Of a stretch of DNA of 64,000 nucleotides, positions 47,816 through 55,840 are shown piece by piece. A model generated the notes under the pieces. The model was given only the letters and a program-made list of their open reading frames with translations, made no database searches and had not been told where the DNA came from. Position 1 is the stretch's first letter, and every line of letters starts with the position of its first letter. The DNA lies in contig NZ_SADD01000006.1 in the NCBI RefSeq assembly GCF_004005565.1, forward strand, positions 1 to 64,000, given 5' to 3'. This DNA comes from Lujinxingia sediminis. GTDB lineage: Bacteria > Myxococcota_A > Bradymonadia > Bradymonadales > Bradymonadaceae. Made by a program: the position numbers and the translations under genes.

Positions 47816-49447
47816 TCAGTGCTGGCTGCGGAGGACCTGCGGGCGATCATCGGCCACCACCCGGGCTTCGAGTTGGCGTGTGGCGTCGGCGTGTTTTTGC
47901 AAATAACGGCGCACCGCATCGTGGGCATCCAGGGTGTGAATACGCGTGTTCCGGGCGTTGGGGATGCGGCAGAGGGTGTCGGGGTGGTCGCCTTCGCGCT
48001 CGCAGGCGGTCAGGGTGTAGACACGCTCATCATCGAGAAGTTCACCGCCCACGCGGATCTCCTGGACGCGTTGGCCGCGGGGGGCGTCGGCTTTAAAACG
48101 TACATGCATGTTGGAGGGCCGAGGGATCCAGCCTCCAAAACGGTCGGCGGGGTTTTGGGCAAAGACGTTCTCAAGCTCCCGCTCCCAGAACGCACGAATC
48201 TGGGCCCCCGTGACCTCTCCTGTCTTCAGCTCGGTGACCACCGGGTAGAACTTCCAGAGATCGCCCTCGACGATCGGGCCAGGAAGGACGGGGTTTCCAA
48301 AGCGAAAGCCGTTGGACAGGGCGATCTCAGTGCCGGTGGCCTCGCGCAGAGCGTCGGAGAGGAGGTTGTCCAGCGTGGTCTCAATGACGTTATGACGAGC
48401 GAGCACCCCGGAGGTGTGGCCGACGACCCGGGAGAGTTCGTCACGGGTTGCCTCGGTGGAGGCGTCGATGATGGCGAGGACTTCGGGGTCTTCGGGGAAG
48501 TCGTCTGCGCTCAGCTCAATGAGCTCCCAGCGCTTGTCGACGAGTTTTCCCTCGTCGAGCGTCAGATCGAGGCGGCCAATAAAGGAGCCGAAGGCACCGG
48601 GCTCGACCACCCAGGTGTCATTTTGAACGATGGGTGCGTAGGTGCGCTCGTGGGTGTCGCTGGAGAGGTGCACGTCGATGCCTTCGAGCTCACCGGTGAG
48701 TTGCACGGCTTTGGCCAGGCCGATGTGGGAGAGGAGCAGGACGATGTCGGCACCCTGCTCGGTGCGCAGCTCATCGATGAGCCCTGGGAGCTCGTCGGGG
48801 CCCTGGTAGCTCAAGCCCCGGCTGTAGGCCGGGGGCTGACGCTCGGGCACATCCGGGTCGGTGTAGCCGAGCACACCGACCTTCACGTCGCCGAAGTCAC
48901 GGACGATGTAAGGCGGAAAGAGGCGCTCGCCAGTGCTCTCATCACGCAGGTTGGCGGCGAAGAGGGGAAAGGAAAGCTCGGTGGCGCGCTGCTTGAGTAC
49001 CTCGGGGCCGTAGGCCACCTCCCAGTTTCCGGGAATGGCCGCGTCGAGCCCCAGGGCGTTGAGCGCCGGCACGATGGCCGCGCCTTCTGTGAGCGCGGCC
49101 TCGCCGGCCCCCTGAAGCGTGTCGCCTCCGTCGAGCACGAGCACCCGACCGGGGCGCTCGGCCTTGATGGCGTCAATCGCTGCGGCCACGCGTGCAAAGC
49201 CTCCGGCCATCTCCAGGCGGTCTTCCTGACCCTCCTGCCAGAAGAGCTCGGGGTGTTCGTAGAGTTGGGCGTGGAGATCGGCCACAAAGAGCACGGTCAG
49301 CTCCTCGGTGGTCTGCGAGGTGGCAGGCTCGGCGGCCTGTGTCGCGGTGGCGTCCGGCGTCTTTGGGGCGTTGGAGCAGGCCGCGATGAGGGCTCCTGCG
49401 GTGATTGCTGTGGTCGAAATGGTTAAAGGTTTCAAATGCTTACGCAT
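47816..49447 (-). CDS. SoxB-like metallophosphoesterase lipoprotein
   Basis: 543 residues. A signal peptide ends IAAC (Cys24). The calcineurin-like domain (about 50-280) has DLHAQ (Asp57, His59), LDGGDTLQG (Asp109) and GNWEVAYG (Asn141), and the C-terminal 5'-nucleotidase domain (about 330-530) has ACEREGD. GNWE in place of the usual GNHE, DLHAQ and DTxQG are features of the thiosulfohydrolase SoxB as opposed to UshA. Neighbouring DsrE-, DoxX- and rhodanese-like genes support a sulfur role. No soxAX or soxYZ is near. ATG 49447 begins MRKHLK. Confidence 0.82.
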   Translation of the reverse strand: MRKHLKPLTISTTAITAGALIAACSNAPKTPDATATQAAEPATSQTTEELTVLFVADLHAQLYEHPELFWQEGQEDRLEMAGGFARVAAAIDAIKAERPGRVLVLDGGDTLQGAGEAALTEGAAIVPALNALGLDAAIPGNWEVAYGPEVLKQRATELSFPLFAANLRDESTGERLFPPYIVRDFGDVKVGVLGYTDPDVPERQPPAYSRGLSYQGPDELPGLIDELRTEQGADIVLLLSHIGLAKAVQLTGELEGIDVHLSSDTHERTYAPIVQNDTWVVEPGAFGSFIGRLDLTLDEGKLVDKRWELIELSADDFPEDPEVLAIIDASTEATRDELSRVVGHTSGVLARHNVIETTLDNLLSDALREATGTEIALSNGFRFGNPVLPGPIVEGDLWKFYPVVTELKTGEVTGAQIRAFWERELENVFAQNPADRFGGWIPRPSNMHVRFKADAPRGQRVQEIRVGGELLDDERVYTLTACEREGDHPDTLCRIPNARNTRIHTLDAHDAVRRYLQKHADATRQLEARVVADDRPQVLRSQH

Positions 49448-49501
49448 GGGGTGTGTGCCTGGGCGGGGAGGGAAGGGATTTCCGTGGGAGCGGGAAAGGT
49501 C

Positions 49502-49981
49502 TCAGAGCTCGATGCTCAAAAAGCCCTGGCGTTGCAGCCGGAAGATCTCAATAAAGGCGTTATCCACGACGGTGACCCGGGGGTGGAGCTGGTCGGCATC
49601 GACCTGGAACTGGTGGAGCGAAAGACCGCAGGCGACCACGCGGCTGCCGCGCTCGGTAAGGCGCTCGATCTGGGTGGCGAGTTCCGGGGGCATGCGCTCG
49701 GCGACGAGCGCCTCGACCGCAGGGCCGCAGGCGACCACGTCGGCGCGGGAGGTGGGCGGGTCGTTACCGTCGAGAAGATCGTGGGAGGTTTTCAGGGCAA
49801 CCTGAAGATGGCGATCGGTGCGCACGCTGAGCACGGTCCTGGCGGGGGCGAGCTCGGAGCGTTGGGCGTGGACCGGCGCTTCGGAGGCTCCGGCGGCGTT
49901 GGCCGGGGTGGTGCAGGCGCTCATCAGGAGCGCGGCGATGGCGAGGAGCATAGAGAGCGAGCGAGTTTTCGAGGACATCAT
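49502..49981 (-). CDS. DsrE-like lipoprotein
   Basis: 159 residues. Signal peptide with lipobox MSAC (Cys23). The C-terminal region has the DsrE/F fold pattern with Cys118 in VVACGLSLHQ and a preceding Cys85 in VVACGPAV; DsrE family proteins carry persulfide on such a Cys. Two ATGs at 49981 and 49978 are possible. It lies between doxX and the SoxB-like gene, with 54-78-base gaps, on the same strand. Confidence 0.82.
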   Translation of the reverse strand: MMSSKTRSLSMLLAIAALLMSACTTPANAAGASEAPVHAQRSELAPARTVLSVRTDRHLQVALKTSHDLLDGNDPPTSRADVVACGPAVEALVAERMPPELATQIERLTERGSRVVACGLSLHQFQVDADQLHPRVTVVDNAFIEIFRLQRQGFLSIEL

Positions 49982-50059
49982 GATCAGGACTCCATACGAG
50001 AGGGGAGAGCGAGGACGTTGCGGACCGTGCCCGCAGCGCCACTGCGCGTGGTGGCGAGT

Positions 50060-50509
50060 TCAGCGTGTCGGTTGTCGGGTGCGGGCGCGCCAGGCGTCGA
50101 AGCCGAAGGTGTCGGCACCGTGGGCGATAAAGAAGATGAGTCCACCGGCCAGTCCGATGTTCTTAAAAAGAGGGCCCATGGTGGCCATGCTGCCCACCTG
50201 CACGGTGAGCGTGATGGGAACGATCAGCGCCAGCAGGCCCAGGGCGGCCGCGCGGGTGTACAGGCCCAGGAGAAGGGCCAGGCCGCCGATCAGAAGCGCG
50301 ATGCCGCTGAGCACCACCAGAGGTTGGGCAGGAGCGATGGCGGTAGCCAGAAAGCCCATAGGGGAAGTCTCCAGACGTGCGGCGGTGCGCGACGGGTCGA
50401 TCAGATGATTGAGGCCGGCGACGATGAAGATGCCGCTGAGCATCATGCGGAAGAGAGCCCGGGAGAGGGGCTCCAGACTTCGGGCGCGGTGTTCTAACGA
50501 AGCAAGCAT
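50060..50509 (-). CDS. DoxX family membrane protein
   Basis: 149 residues with four hydrophobic segments (about 18-35, 58-80, 85-105, 112-130). The segment LFRMMLSGIFIVAGLNHLIDP is typical of DoxX/DoxD-type proteins, which include thiosulfate:quinone oxidoreductase subunits and other redox-linked membrane proteins. It is the first gene of the doxX-dsrE-soxB-like set; a motif shared with the regulator gene lies 19-41 bases upstream of its start. Confidence 0.88.
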   Translation of the reverse strand: MLASLEHRARSLEPLSRALFRMMLSGIFIVAGLNHLIDPSRTAARLETSPMGFLATAIAPAQPLVVLSGIALLIGGLALLLGLYTRAAALGLLALIVPITLTVQVGSMATMGPLFKNIGLAGGLIFFIAHGADTFGFDAWRARTRQPTR

Positions 50510-50527
50510 GCAAACGTGTCCTTTTTT

Positions 50528-50550
50528 AAATGTTTCGATGATTGTTTAAG
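50528..50550 (-). promoter_or_regulatory. Operator-like element upstream of doxX
   Basis: A 23-base element that is identical at 20 positions to the element upstream of the ArsR-rhodanese gene, including the core GTTTCGATGAT. It lies just upstream of the doxX start. An adjacent AT-rich patch probably contains the promoter. Confidence 0.65.
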
Positions 50551-50690
50551 TGTTGATCGTGGATGGGCACGTCACATGCTTTCTGGACGCGTCGCATCGC
50601 GTGACGTTGGTGGTCCGGAGCCAGGCCGTGTTCAGAACGGACGAGGTTGGGGGGGGAGGATGTGGGTGACGCTCAACTCAAGTGTGCTTC

Positions 50691-51365
50691 TTACGCGGCG
50701 TGATCGCTTCCTTCGACGGGAAGGCCTGCGGCGCGCCACTCCAGGATGCCGTCGGTAGCGCGGTGGGCGTCGAGGCCTGCGGCGCGCATCTTCTCGACGC
50801 CCTGAATCGCGGCGACGCAGTAGGGGCCACGGCAGTAGGCCACGATGGTGCGGTCGGTGGGGAGCTCCTTGAGGCGCTGGTCAAGCTCGTCGGCGGGGAT
50901 GGAGCGGGCACCGGGTATATGCCCGGCCTCAAACTCACGTTTGCCGCGTAGATCCAGCACGATCACCTCCCCACGCTCGGCCCGCGCCAGCAGCTCCGGG
51001 GTATGCAGCAAGGAGAGGTTATGGGGATCTTCGGCGTAGGTGTGCATCAGGTCGCGCACCTCCGGGAGCTCCGAGAGCCCCATATCGCGAAGCGCCAGCC
51101 ACACCCTCCGGGTGGCCTCATTGGCCAGCCCGTAAAACACGTGCTTGCCCTCGCGTCGACCCACCACAAGACGTGCCTGCTTGAGCACTTTGAGGTGGGT
51201 GCTGGTGTTGGCCATGCTCTGGTCGAGGCGACTTGCCAGCTCTTCAACCGAGCGCTCCGACTGCGCCAGGATGTTGAGGATGCGCAGCCGGTGGGGGCTG
51301 GCCAGGGCCTGGCCGACCCGGGCAAAAGCCTCGTAGAGCGAGTTGGGTAAGTCTTCGATGGTCAT
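50691..51365 (-). CDS. ArsR-type HTH fused to a rhodanese domain
   Basis: 224 residues. Residues 8-100 form an ArsR winged helix (LASPHRLRILNIL, STHLKVLKQARLVV) with no Cys. Residues 125-218 form a rhodanese domain with active-site loop CRGPYC, nucleophile Cys178 and Cys183. Sulfane sulfur loaded on the rhodanese could signal to DNA binding. GTG/ATG options were compared and ATG 51365 chosen. An operator-like element lies 32 bases upstream, which suggests autoregulation. Confidence 0.9.
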   Translation of the reverse strand: MTIEDLPNSLYEAFARVGQALASPHRLRILNILAQSERSVEELASRLDQSMANTSTHLKVLKQARLVVGRREGKHVFYGLANEATRRVWLALRDMGLSELPEVRDLMHTYAEDPHNLSLLHTPELLARAERGEVIVLDLRGKREFEAGHIPGARSIPADELDQRLKELPTDRTIVAYCRGPYCVAAIQGVEKMRAAGLDAHRATDGILEWRAAGLPVEGSDHAA

Positions 51366-51396
51366 GGGGGCTCCGCTGCTACGGGTGGTTCGGTCC

Positions 51397-51419
51397 AAAC
51401 GTTTCGATGATCGTTTAAC
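51397..51419 (-). promoter_or_regulatory. Operator-like element upstream of the ArsR-rhodanese gene
   Basis: Same 23-base element as 50528-50550, with outer arms AAACG/CGTTT and inner CGAT/ATCG symmetry. Its position 32 bases before the start suits an autoregulatory site. A weaker partial copy (AAATGTTTC then TTAAG) occurs at 52017-52030, upstream of the rhodanese gene. Confidence 0.65.
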
Positions 51420-51478
51420 TCCTGGGGGTCTAAGTCCCCGACGCGGGGGTTCTATTTCCAGAAGGGGGGAAGTGCGAC

Positions 51479-51508
51479 GGGGCGGCGACCGATGAGGGGC
51501 GCCGCCCC
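51479..51508 (-). terminator. GC-rich hairpin after the rhodanese gene
   Basis: A perfect 9-bp stem (51479-51487 with 51500-51508) and 12-base loop, 10 bases after the rhodanese stop. No T tract, so a moderate call. Confidence 0.45.
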
Positions 51509-51517
51509 GACGCTGCG

Positions 51518-51871
51518 TTAGCGCCAGCGCGTCAGCGGGCCCAGGTCGTGCACTTCCTCATAGCCGTGGGTCAGCAGGTAGCGGCGCGCCATCGAGCTGC
51601 GGTTGCCGGAGCGGCAGTAGAGCACCAGCGTGCGGTCTTTCGGAAGCTCGTCGGTACGGGCTTCCAGCTCCTGCAGCGGCAGGTTAAGCGCGCCGGGGAT
51701 ATGCTGCTCCTGGAACTCTTGAGGGGTGCGCACATCGACCAGAAGGGCGCCTTCGTCGACGAGCTGGCGAGCGGTCTGGGGGTCGATAAAGTTCATTCTC
51801 TTCCTCACGATCGACAGGGCGATGAGGATGACCAGCGCGATCAGCACCAGGGTTGTCGGGTTGAATGTCAT
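51518..51871 (-). CDS. Membrane-anchored rhodanese
   Basis: 117 residues. Residues 5-22 form an N-terminal membrane anchor, and residues 28-117 form a single rhodanese domain with active-site CRSGNRS. Sulfurtransferase acting at the membrane, as part of the neighbouring sulfur-handling set. It is probably transcribed separately, as 152 bases and a hairpin separate it from the ArsR-rhodanese start. Confidence 0.9.
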   Translation of the reverse strand: MTFNPTTLVLIALVILIALSIVRKRMNFIDPQTARQLVDEGALLVDVRTPQEFQEQHIPGALNLPLQELEARTDELPKDRTLVLYCRSGNRSSMARRYLLTHGYEEVHDLGPLTRWR

Positions 51872-52292
51872 CGTCGTCGTCCGGGGTTTGGGGGATGGTT
51901 CTTTTCTCGAAGTGGGAGCTTTGCGAGATGCGTGCCAACTCGATAATTCGGCGATTTTCCGTGGGTGAAGCGCTGTCGGGGGCGGAAGAGGCGTGGTTTT
52001 GATTCAATTTTGTTTCAAATGTTTCTTAAGTGTTCATGGGATGCAACGCTGCCGACGTCGCTGGCGAGGGGGGGCGTCAGGACGACGCCGTCGGCGGAAG
52101 CTGAAGCTGCTGCATGGGGGCTGACCCCTGATCTGGAGTGAGCCTGTCGCGACGTTCGGGGACAATGCAAAGCGGATCGACGGCCCACCCGAAAAGGGTA
52201 TGGGCGAGGGGAGGGGCCTTGAAGTTGAGAGGCTGTCTTTGCACAGTGGGCGGTGTGAGCAGGTGGTTTGAAGTCGGGCAAGGGGAGATGGA
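51872..52292. other. 421-base intergenic region between rhodanese and ECF sigma genes
   Basis: Divergent region. Around 52000-52035 it is AT-rich and holds a partial copy of the ArsR-type element. The rest is GC-rich and I see no gene. Promoters for both flanking genes are expected here but no clear hexamers were found. Confidence 0.5.
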
Positions 52293-53558
52293 ATGGCGCG
52301 AGTGCAGGATGGCTTCGAGGCGCTCTACCGGGAGCATGCCCCGGCGGCGCGTGCGACGTTGATTCGATTGCTGGGGGATTTTGAGCTGGCCGAAGACGCG
52401 CTGCATGAGGCGTGGGTGGTGGCCATGCAGAGCTGGGTGGGGGAGGATGGAGCGCTTAAACTTCCCACAAATCCGCGGGCCTGGCTGATCTCGACCGCCC
52501 GTTTTAAGGGCATCGATCGTCTGCGTCGGCGCGTGCGCTACCGTGAGAAGTTGGCGCTGCTGGCCGCTGAGGAGCCCTCGGTCCGCGCAGCGACGCCGGA
52601 GCAGGCGCTGGCGGAGGCGACGATCTTTGAGGATGACAGGCTTCGTTTGATCTTTACCTGTTGCCACCCGGCGCTGGGCCGTGAGGCGCAGGTGGCGCTC
52701 ACCTTGAGAGAGGTGTGCGGATTGAGCACCGAGGAGATCGCGCGGGCCTTTCTGGTGCGTGCGCCCACCCTGGCCCAGCGCATTGTCAGGGCCAAACGCA
52801 AGATTCAGAGCGCGAAGATCCCCTACGCGATCCCCGAGGCGGCCGACATCCCGATGCGGCTGGAGGCAGTGCTCAGCGTGATCTACCTGGTCTTTAACGA
52901 GGGATATGCAGCGAGCTCGGGAGATGCGTTGATTCGCCGCGATCTTTGCACCGAGGCGATCGGGCTTGGGAGGCTGGTGGTCGATCTTCTGGACGAGCCC
53001 GATGGCGAGGCGCTGGGATTGCTGGCGTTGATGCTCTTGAGCGAGTCGCGGCGAGAGGCGCGGGCGGATGTCCGGGGCGATCTGGTGCTGCTTGAAGATC
53101 AGGACCGCGCGTTGTGGGATCGCGGGCTTTTGGATGAAGGGCAGGCGCTGGTGGGGCGCGCCTTTGCCACAGGTGAGGTCGGAAGTTACGCGCTGCAGGC
53201 GGCCATCGCCGCGGTTCACGCGCGCGCTGAGCGTTTTGAGGCGACCGATTGGGCGGAGATTGTGGCGCTCTACGATCTGCTCTTGCAGGCGTCGCACTCC
53301 TCGGTGGTGGCGCTCAATCGGGCGGTGGCCATAGCCATGCGCGACGGACCCGCGGTGGGGCTGACGCTTGTCGAGGGGCTTATGGCCGATGAGACGCTGA
53401 CCTCCTATTACCTGGCTCATGCGGCCCTGGCCGATCTCTACCGCAGGGTGGGGCGCGACGAACTGGCGAGTGCGGGCTACCGACGGGCGCTTGAGCTGAC
53501 TGAGCTGGAGCCGGAGCGTCGATTTTTAGTCCGACGTCTTCGTGAACTCGAAGCGTGA
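52293..53558 (+). CDS. ECF sigma factor with long C-terminal extension (ECF42-like)
   Basis: 421 residues. Region 2 (about 8-80) includes LIRLLGDFELAEDALHEAW and the -10-binding part NPRAWLISTARFKGIDRLRR. Region 4 (about 120-170) is followed by IPYAIPEAADIPMRLEAVLSVIYLVFNEGY and a roughly 230-residue helical, TPR-like extension, the layout of the ECF42/DUF6596 group. Such sigma factors are often linked to DGPF genes, as here, and lack an obvious anti-sigma factor. GGGGAGATGG lies before ATG 52293. Confidence 0.9.
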   Translation: MARVQDGFEALYREHAPAARATLIRLLGDFELAEDALHEAWVVAMQSWVGEDGALKLPTNPRAWLISTARFKGIDRLRRRVRYREKLALLAAEEPSVRAATPEQALAEATIFEDDRLRLIFTCCHPALGREAQVALTLREVCGLSTEEIARAFLVRAPTLAQRIVRAKRKIQSAKIPYAIPEAADIPMRLEAVLSVIYLVFNEGYAASSGDALIRRDLCTEAIGLGRLVVDLLDEPDGEALGLLALMLLSESRREARADVRGDLVLLEDQDRALWDRGLLDEGQALVGRAFATGEVGSYALQAAIAAVHARAERFEATDWAEIVALYDLLLQASHSSVVALNRAVAIAMRDGPAVGLTLVEGLMADETLTSYYLAHAALADLYRRVGRDELASAGYRRALELTELEPERRFLVRRLRELEA

Positions 53559-53721
53559 GGTCGCGTCCCTGTTTTTTTTGGAAACGTCATCAGGATGCGT
53601 GTCGATCGGGGCGTTGCTACTTCGACTAAGGGGTGAGAGCACGGCCTCGCCAATGCTTCGGTACGTAGGTTTCTTCGAAGTATGCTCCATATCCGTCCCC
53701 CCCTGACTTGCGGAGGTATGT

Positions 53722-54060
53722 ATGAAGTATGTGTGTCTTGTGTACGGCGAAGAAGAGGCGATTCGCGGCGTCGACGACCGGGTTTGCGCGGCGTATGGCC
53801 GGGAGCTTCAGGAGCGTGGCGAGTATCTGCTCGGCCAGCCTCTGATGAGCGTGGAGACGGCCACCACCGTGCGGGTACGCCGTGGTGAGGTGAGCGTGAC
53901 CGATGGTCCTTTTGCGGAGACCAAGGAGCAGCTGGCGGGCTTTTATCTGATTGAGGCGCGGGACTTAAACGAGGCGATTCGCATCGCCTCGGGCATTCCG
54001 CCGGCGCAGGTCGGATCGATTGAGATTCGGCCGGTGCGCGAGCTCGACGTGGAGCCCTGA
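53722..54060 (+). CDS. YciI/DGPF domain protein
   Basis: 112 residues. YCII-related fold with the motif TDGPFAETKEQLAGFYL that gives the DGPF family its name. Biochemical role is unclear in the family. GGAGG at 53712-53716 precedes ATG 53722. It follows the ECF sigma gene by 163 bases and is a likely target or partner. Confidence 0.9.
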   Translation: MKYVCLVYGEEEAIRGVDDRVCAAYGRELQERGEYLLGQPLMSVETATTVRVRRGEVSVTDGPFAETKEQLAGFYLIEARDLNEAIRIASGIPPAQVGSIEIRPVRELDVEP

Positions 54061-54127
54061 GCTTTTTTGCAAAAATCTCGGCATGCCTGTCGAAAACGAC
54101 GGCCCGCCTTCGACCACCTCGCGAACC

Positions 54128-54186
54128 CCTCCCGGGACCTCATCCCGGGAGGCATACACAGTCACGATCCCCGAGCGACGGGGATC
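54128..54186 (+). other. Two consecutive hairpins between the DGPF and VOC genes
   Basis: First hairpin: 10-bp perfect arms 54128-54137/54143-54152. Second: GATCCCC/GGGGATC at 54166-54172/54180-54186. Neither has a T tract. They fill most of the 144-base gap and could control read-through to the VOC gene. Confidence 0.55.
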
Positions 54187-54204
54187 CATACCCCGGGAAA
54201 CCAC

Positions 54205-54621
54205 ATGAACATCGTCCCCTACCTGACCTTTGACGGCACCTGCAAAGAGGCCTTTGGCTTCTACCGCGACATCTTCGGCGGCACGCTCACCGTGCAGACC
54301 GTGGGCGAGTCCGAAGTCGCCGACGAGATGCCCGCCGAGTACAGCGACCGGGTCATGCACGCCTGTCTGCAGGTCGGCGATCGCCTGCTGATGGCCTCCG
54401 ACGCCCTTCACGGGGGCTATGAGACGCCCCGCGGTGTCAGCATCTCGCTTCAGATGGAGACTCCCGAGGAGGCCGAGCGTGTCTTCGCAGCCCTGGCCGA
54501 TGGCGGCCAGGTGACCATGCCCCTGGAGAAGACCTTCTGGGCGCTGCGCTTTGGCATGGTCACCGATCGCTTTGGCACCCCCTGGATGATCAACTGCAAC
54601 GAGCGGGAGTGCATCGACTAA
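54205..54621 (+). CDS. VOC family (PhnB-like) protein
   Basis: 138 residues. Single VOC/glyoxalase-type fold of the PhnB-like group: NIVPYLTFDGTCKEAFGFY, GDRLLMASD and a C-terminal RFGMVTDRFGTPWMIN. These are common partners of ECF42-type sigma factors and DGPF genes. The enzymatic role is unknown. ATG 54205, with a weak ribosome site. Confidence 0.9.
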   Translation: MNIVPYLTFDGTCKEAFGFYRDIFGGTLTVQTVGESEVADEMPAEYSDRVMHACLQVGDRLLMASDALHGGYETPRGVSISLQMETPEEAERVFAALADGGQVTMPLEKTFWALRFGMVTDRFGTPWMINCNERECID

Positions 54622-54650
54622 GCCCCGCTTTAGCGAAGCACGCATAACAA

Positions 54651-54685
54651 GGCCGCCGCGACCCGGAGTCGCGGCGGCCTTTTTT
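54651..54685 (+). terminator. Rho-independent terminator
   Basis: 12-bp GC stem (54651-54662 with 54668-54679), 5-base loop, six T (54680-54685). Confidence 0.9.
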
Positions 54686-54699
54686 GATCGGGGGCCTGC

Positions 54700-55515
54700 T
54701 CAGTCCTCGTCGTCCTCATGAAACTGCCGGGCGGCCTCCGGGTGGATGCCGTGGGTCACTGAGATGCCCAGGTGCGTGCTCAAAAAGCGCTCAAAGCTCA
54801 TCCACTCCCCGGACACCCGGATCGACTTGGTCCAGGCGCAGAGCGTGACGTAGCGCTCCGGGTTCTGGAGGTCGTCCAGGTTGGTGATGATGCCATCCAT
54901 CTTCCCGAGCAGGGCGCGGGTGCTCAGGCGCAGCTCCATGGCCTCGGTGGCCAGGTCCGCCAGGTCTTTTAAGGCGGCTTCGTCCCCGGCGGTGAGCGCC
55001 CGGGGCGCAAAGTCCATCACGGCCAGCGCCCCCAGTCTCATCCCCCGCGAGTTCACCAGAGGGGTCGACGCGTAAAAGCGCAGCCCCAGCTCCCCGGCCG
55101 CCGGTGGGTGGGCCAGCACCAGGGGGTCTTGAAGGGACTCCCGGATCCGGGCGGCGTCCTTCTCAAAACGCACCGCCGCGCAGATGGCCGCACCCCCTTC
55201 CCCTCGCCGGGCCGCTGACAAGGGGGAAGCCTCGCCGCTCTCCGATGCCCCCTCGCTCAGAGAGATCAGAGAGATCGCCGCCTGAAAGACGTGCGTGCTC
55301 AGGCGAGCAACGCGCTCGAATGCCGCATCGGGTGGGGCTCCGAGGATGGACTGGCGAGACAGCTCTTTCACGGGGGAGTTCTCTGCAGCGAACAGGAGGG
55401 AGGAGCAGGGAGAGCGCTGGCGAGCGCGTCGTTCAGCCACCCGAGGTCGACGTCGTGGGAGATGGACCTTCGGGATCGCCGGGAGCTTTCCCGGGGACGC
55501 CTTAAGGGCAGACAA
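54700..55515 (-). CDS. GAF-domain protein
   Basis: Up to 271 residues. The region from about 65 to 200 resembles a GAF domain (FQAAISLISL, LRFYASTPLVNSRGMRLGALAVMD), and the C-terminal 70 residues are helical. There is no kinase or output domain, so it is a stand-alone sensor or scaffold. The start is uncertain: a TTG at 55515 opens the frame, and a GTG at 55371 would remove the Arg/Pro-rich N-terminus, which may not be translated. It faces the three-gene ATPase-phosphatase set across an AT-rich island. Confidence 0.7.
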   Translation of the reverse strand: MSALKASPGKLPAIPKVHLPRRRPRVAERRARQRSPCSSLLFAAENSPVKELSRQSILGAPPDAAFERVARLSTHVFQAAISLISLSEGASESGEASPLSAARRGEGGAAICAAVRFEKDAARIRESLQDPLVLAHPPAAGELGLRFYASTPLVNSRGMRLGALAVMDFAPRALTAGDEAALKDLADLATEAMELRLSTRALLGKMDGIITNLDDLQNPERYVTLCAWTKSIRVSGEWMSFERFLSTHLGISVTHGIHPEAARQFHEDDED

Positions 55516-55565
55516 AGTGGCAGCAGGTTAGCCCGCAGCTTCGTCCTTGGAAAGCCCCGGAGATT

Positions 55566-55840
55566 CGAAAATCAGGATGACATTCTGTGAAAAATGATAA
55601 TTATACCACTTTCGTGGGCTTGACCTTTTGGGCTGCGTAATATTTGCGTTTCCAAAAATATTGAAATTTTAAAAATGAAGTGGACGAGCCGTTTTTCTTC
55701 TGGGAGGGTGTCTATATGGCTGAAATGATTGGGGTTTTGTGGATTGTTTCGGAAATGTTTCACGGGCGCCGTTGACAATATTTATTCTAGTGGTACTGGA
55801 TTTATTAGAACACGTTTCTACTACCATTCAGTCTCGCCGA
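55566..55840. other. AT-rich island in the divergent region
   Basis: About 275 bases of strongly AT-rich sequence in a GC-rich genome, between the GAF gene and the three-gene set. It contains TTGACA at 55772 with an extended TGG-TACTGG 16 bases later, and a short open frame 55716-55775 (19 codons from an ATG preceded by GGGAGGG). It may carry promoters for both sides, an imported segment, or both. Confidence 0.6.
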
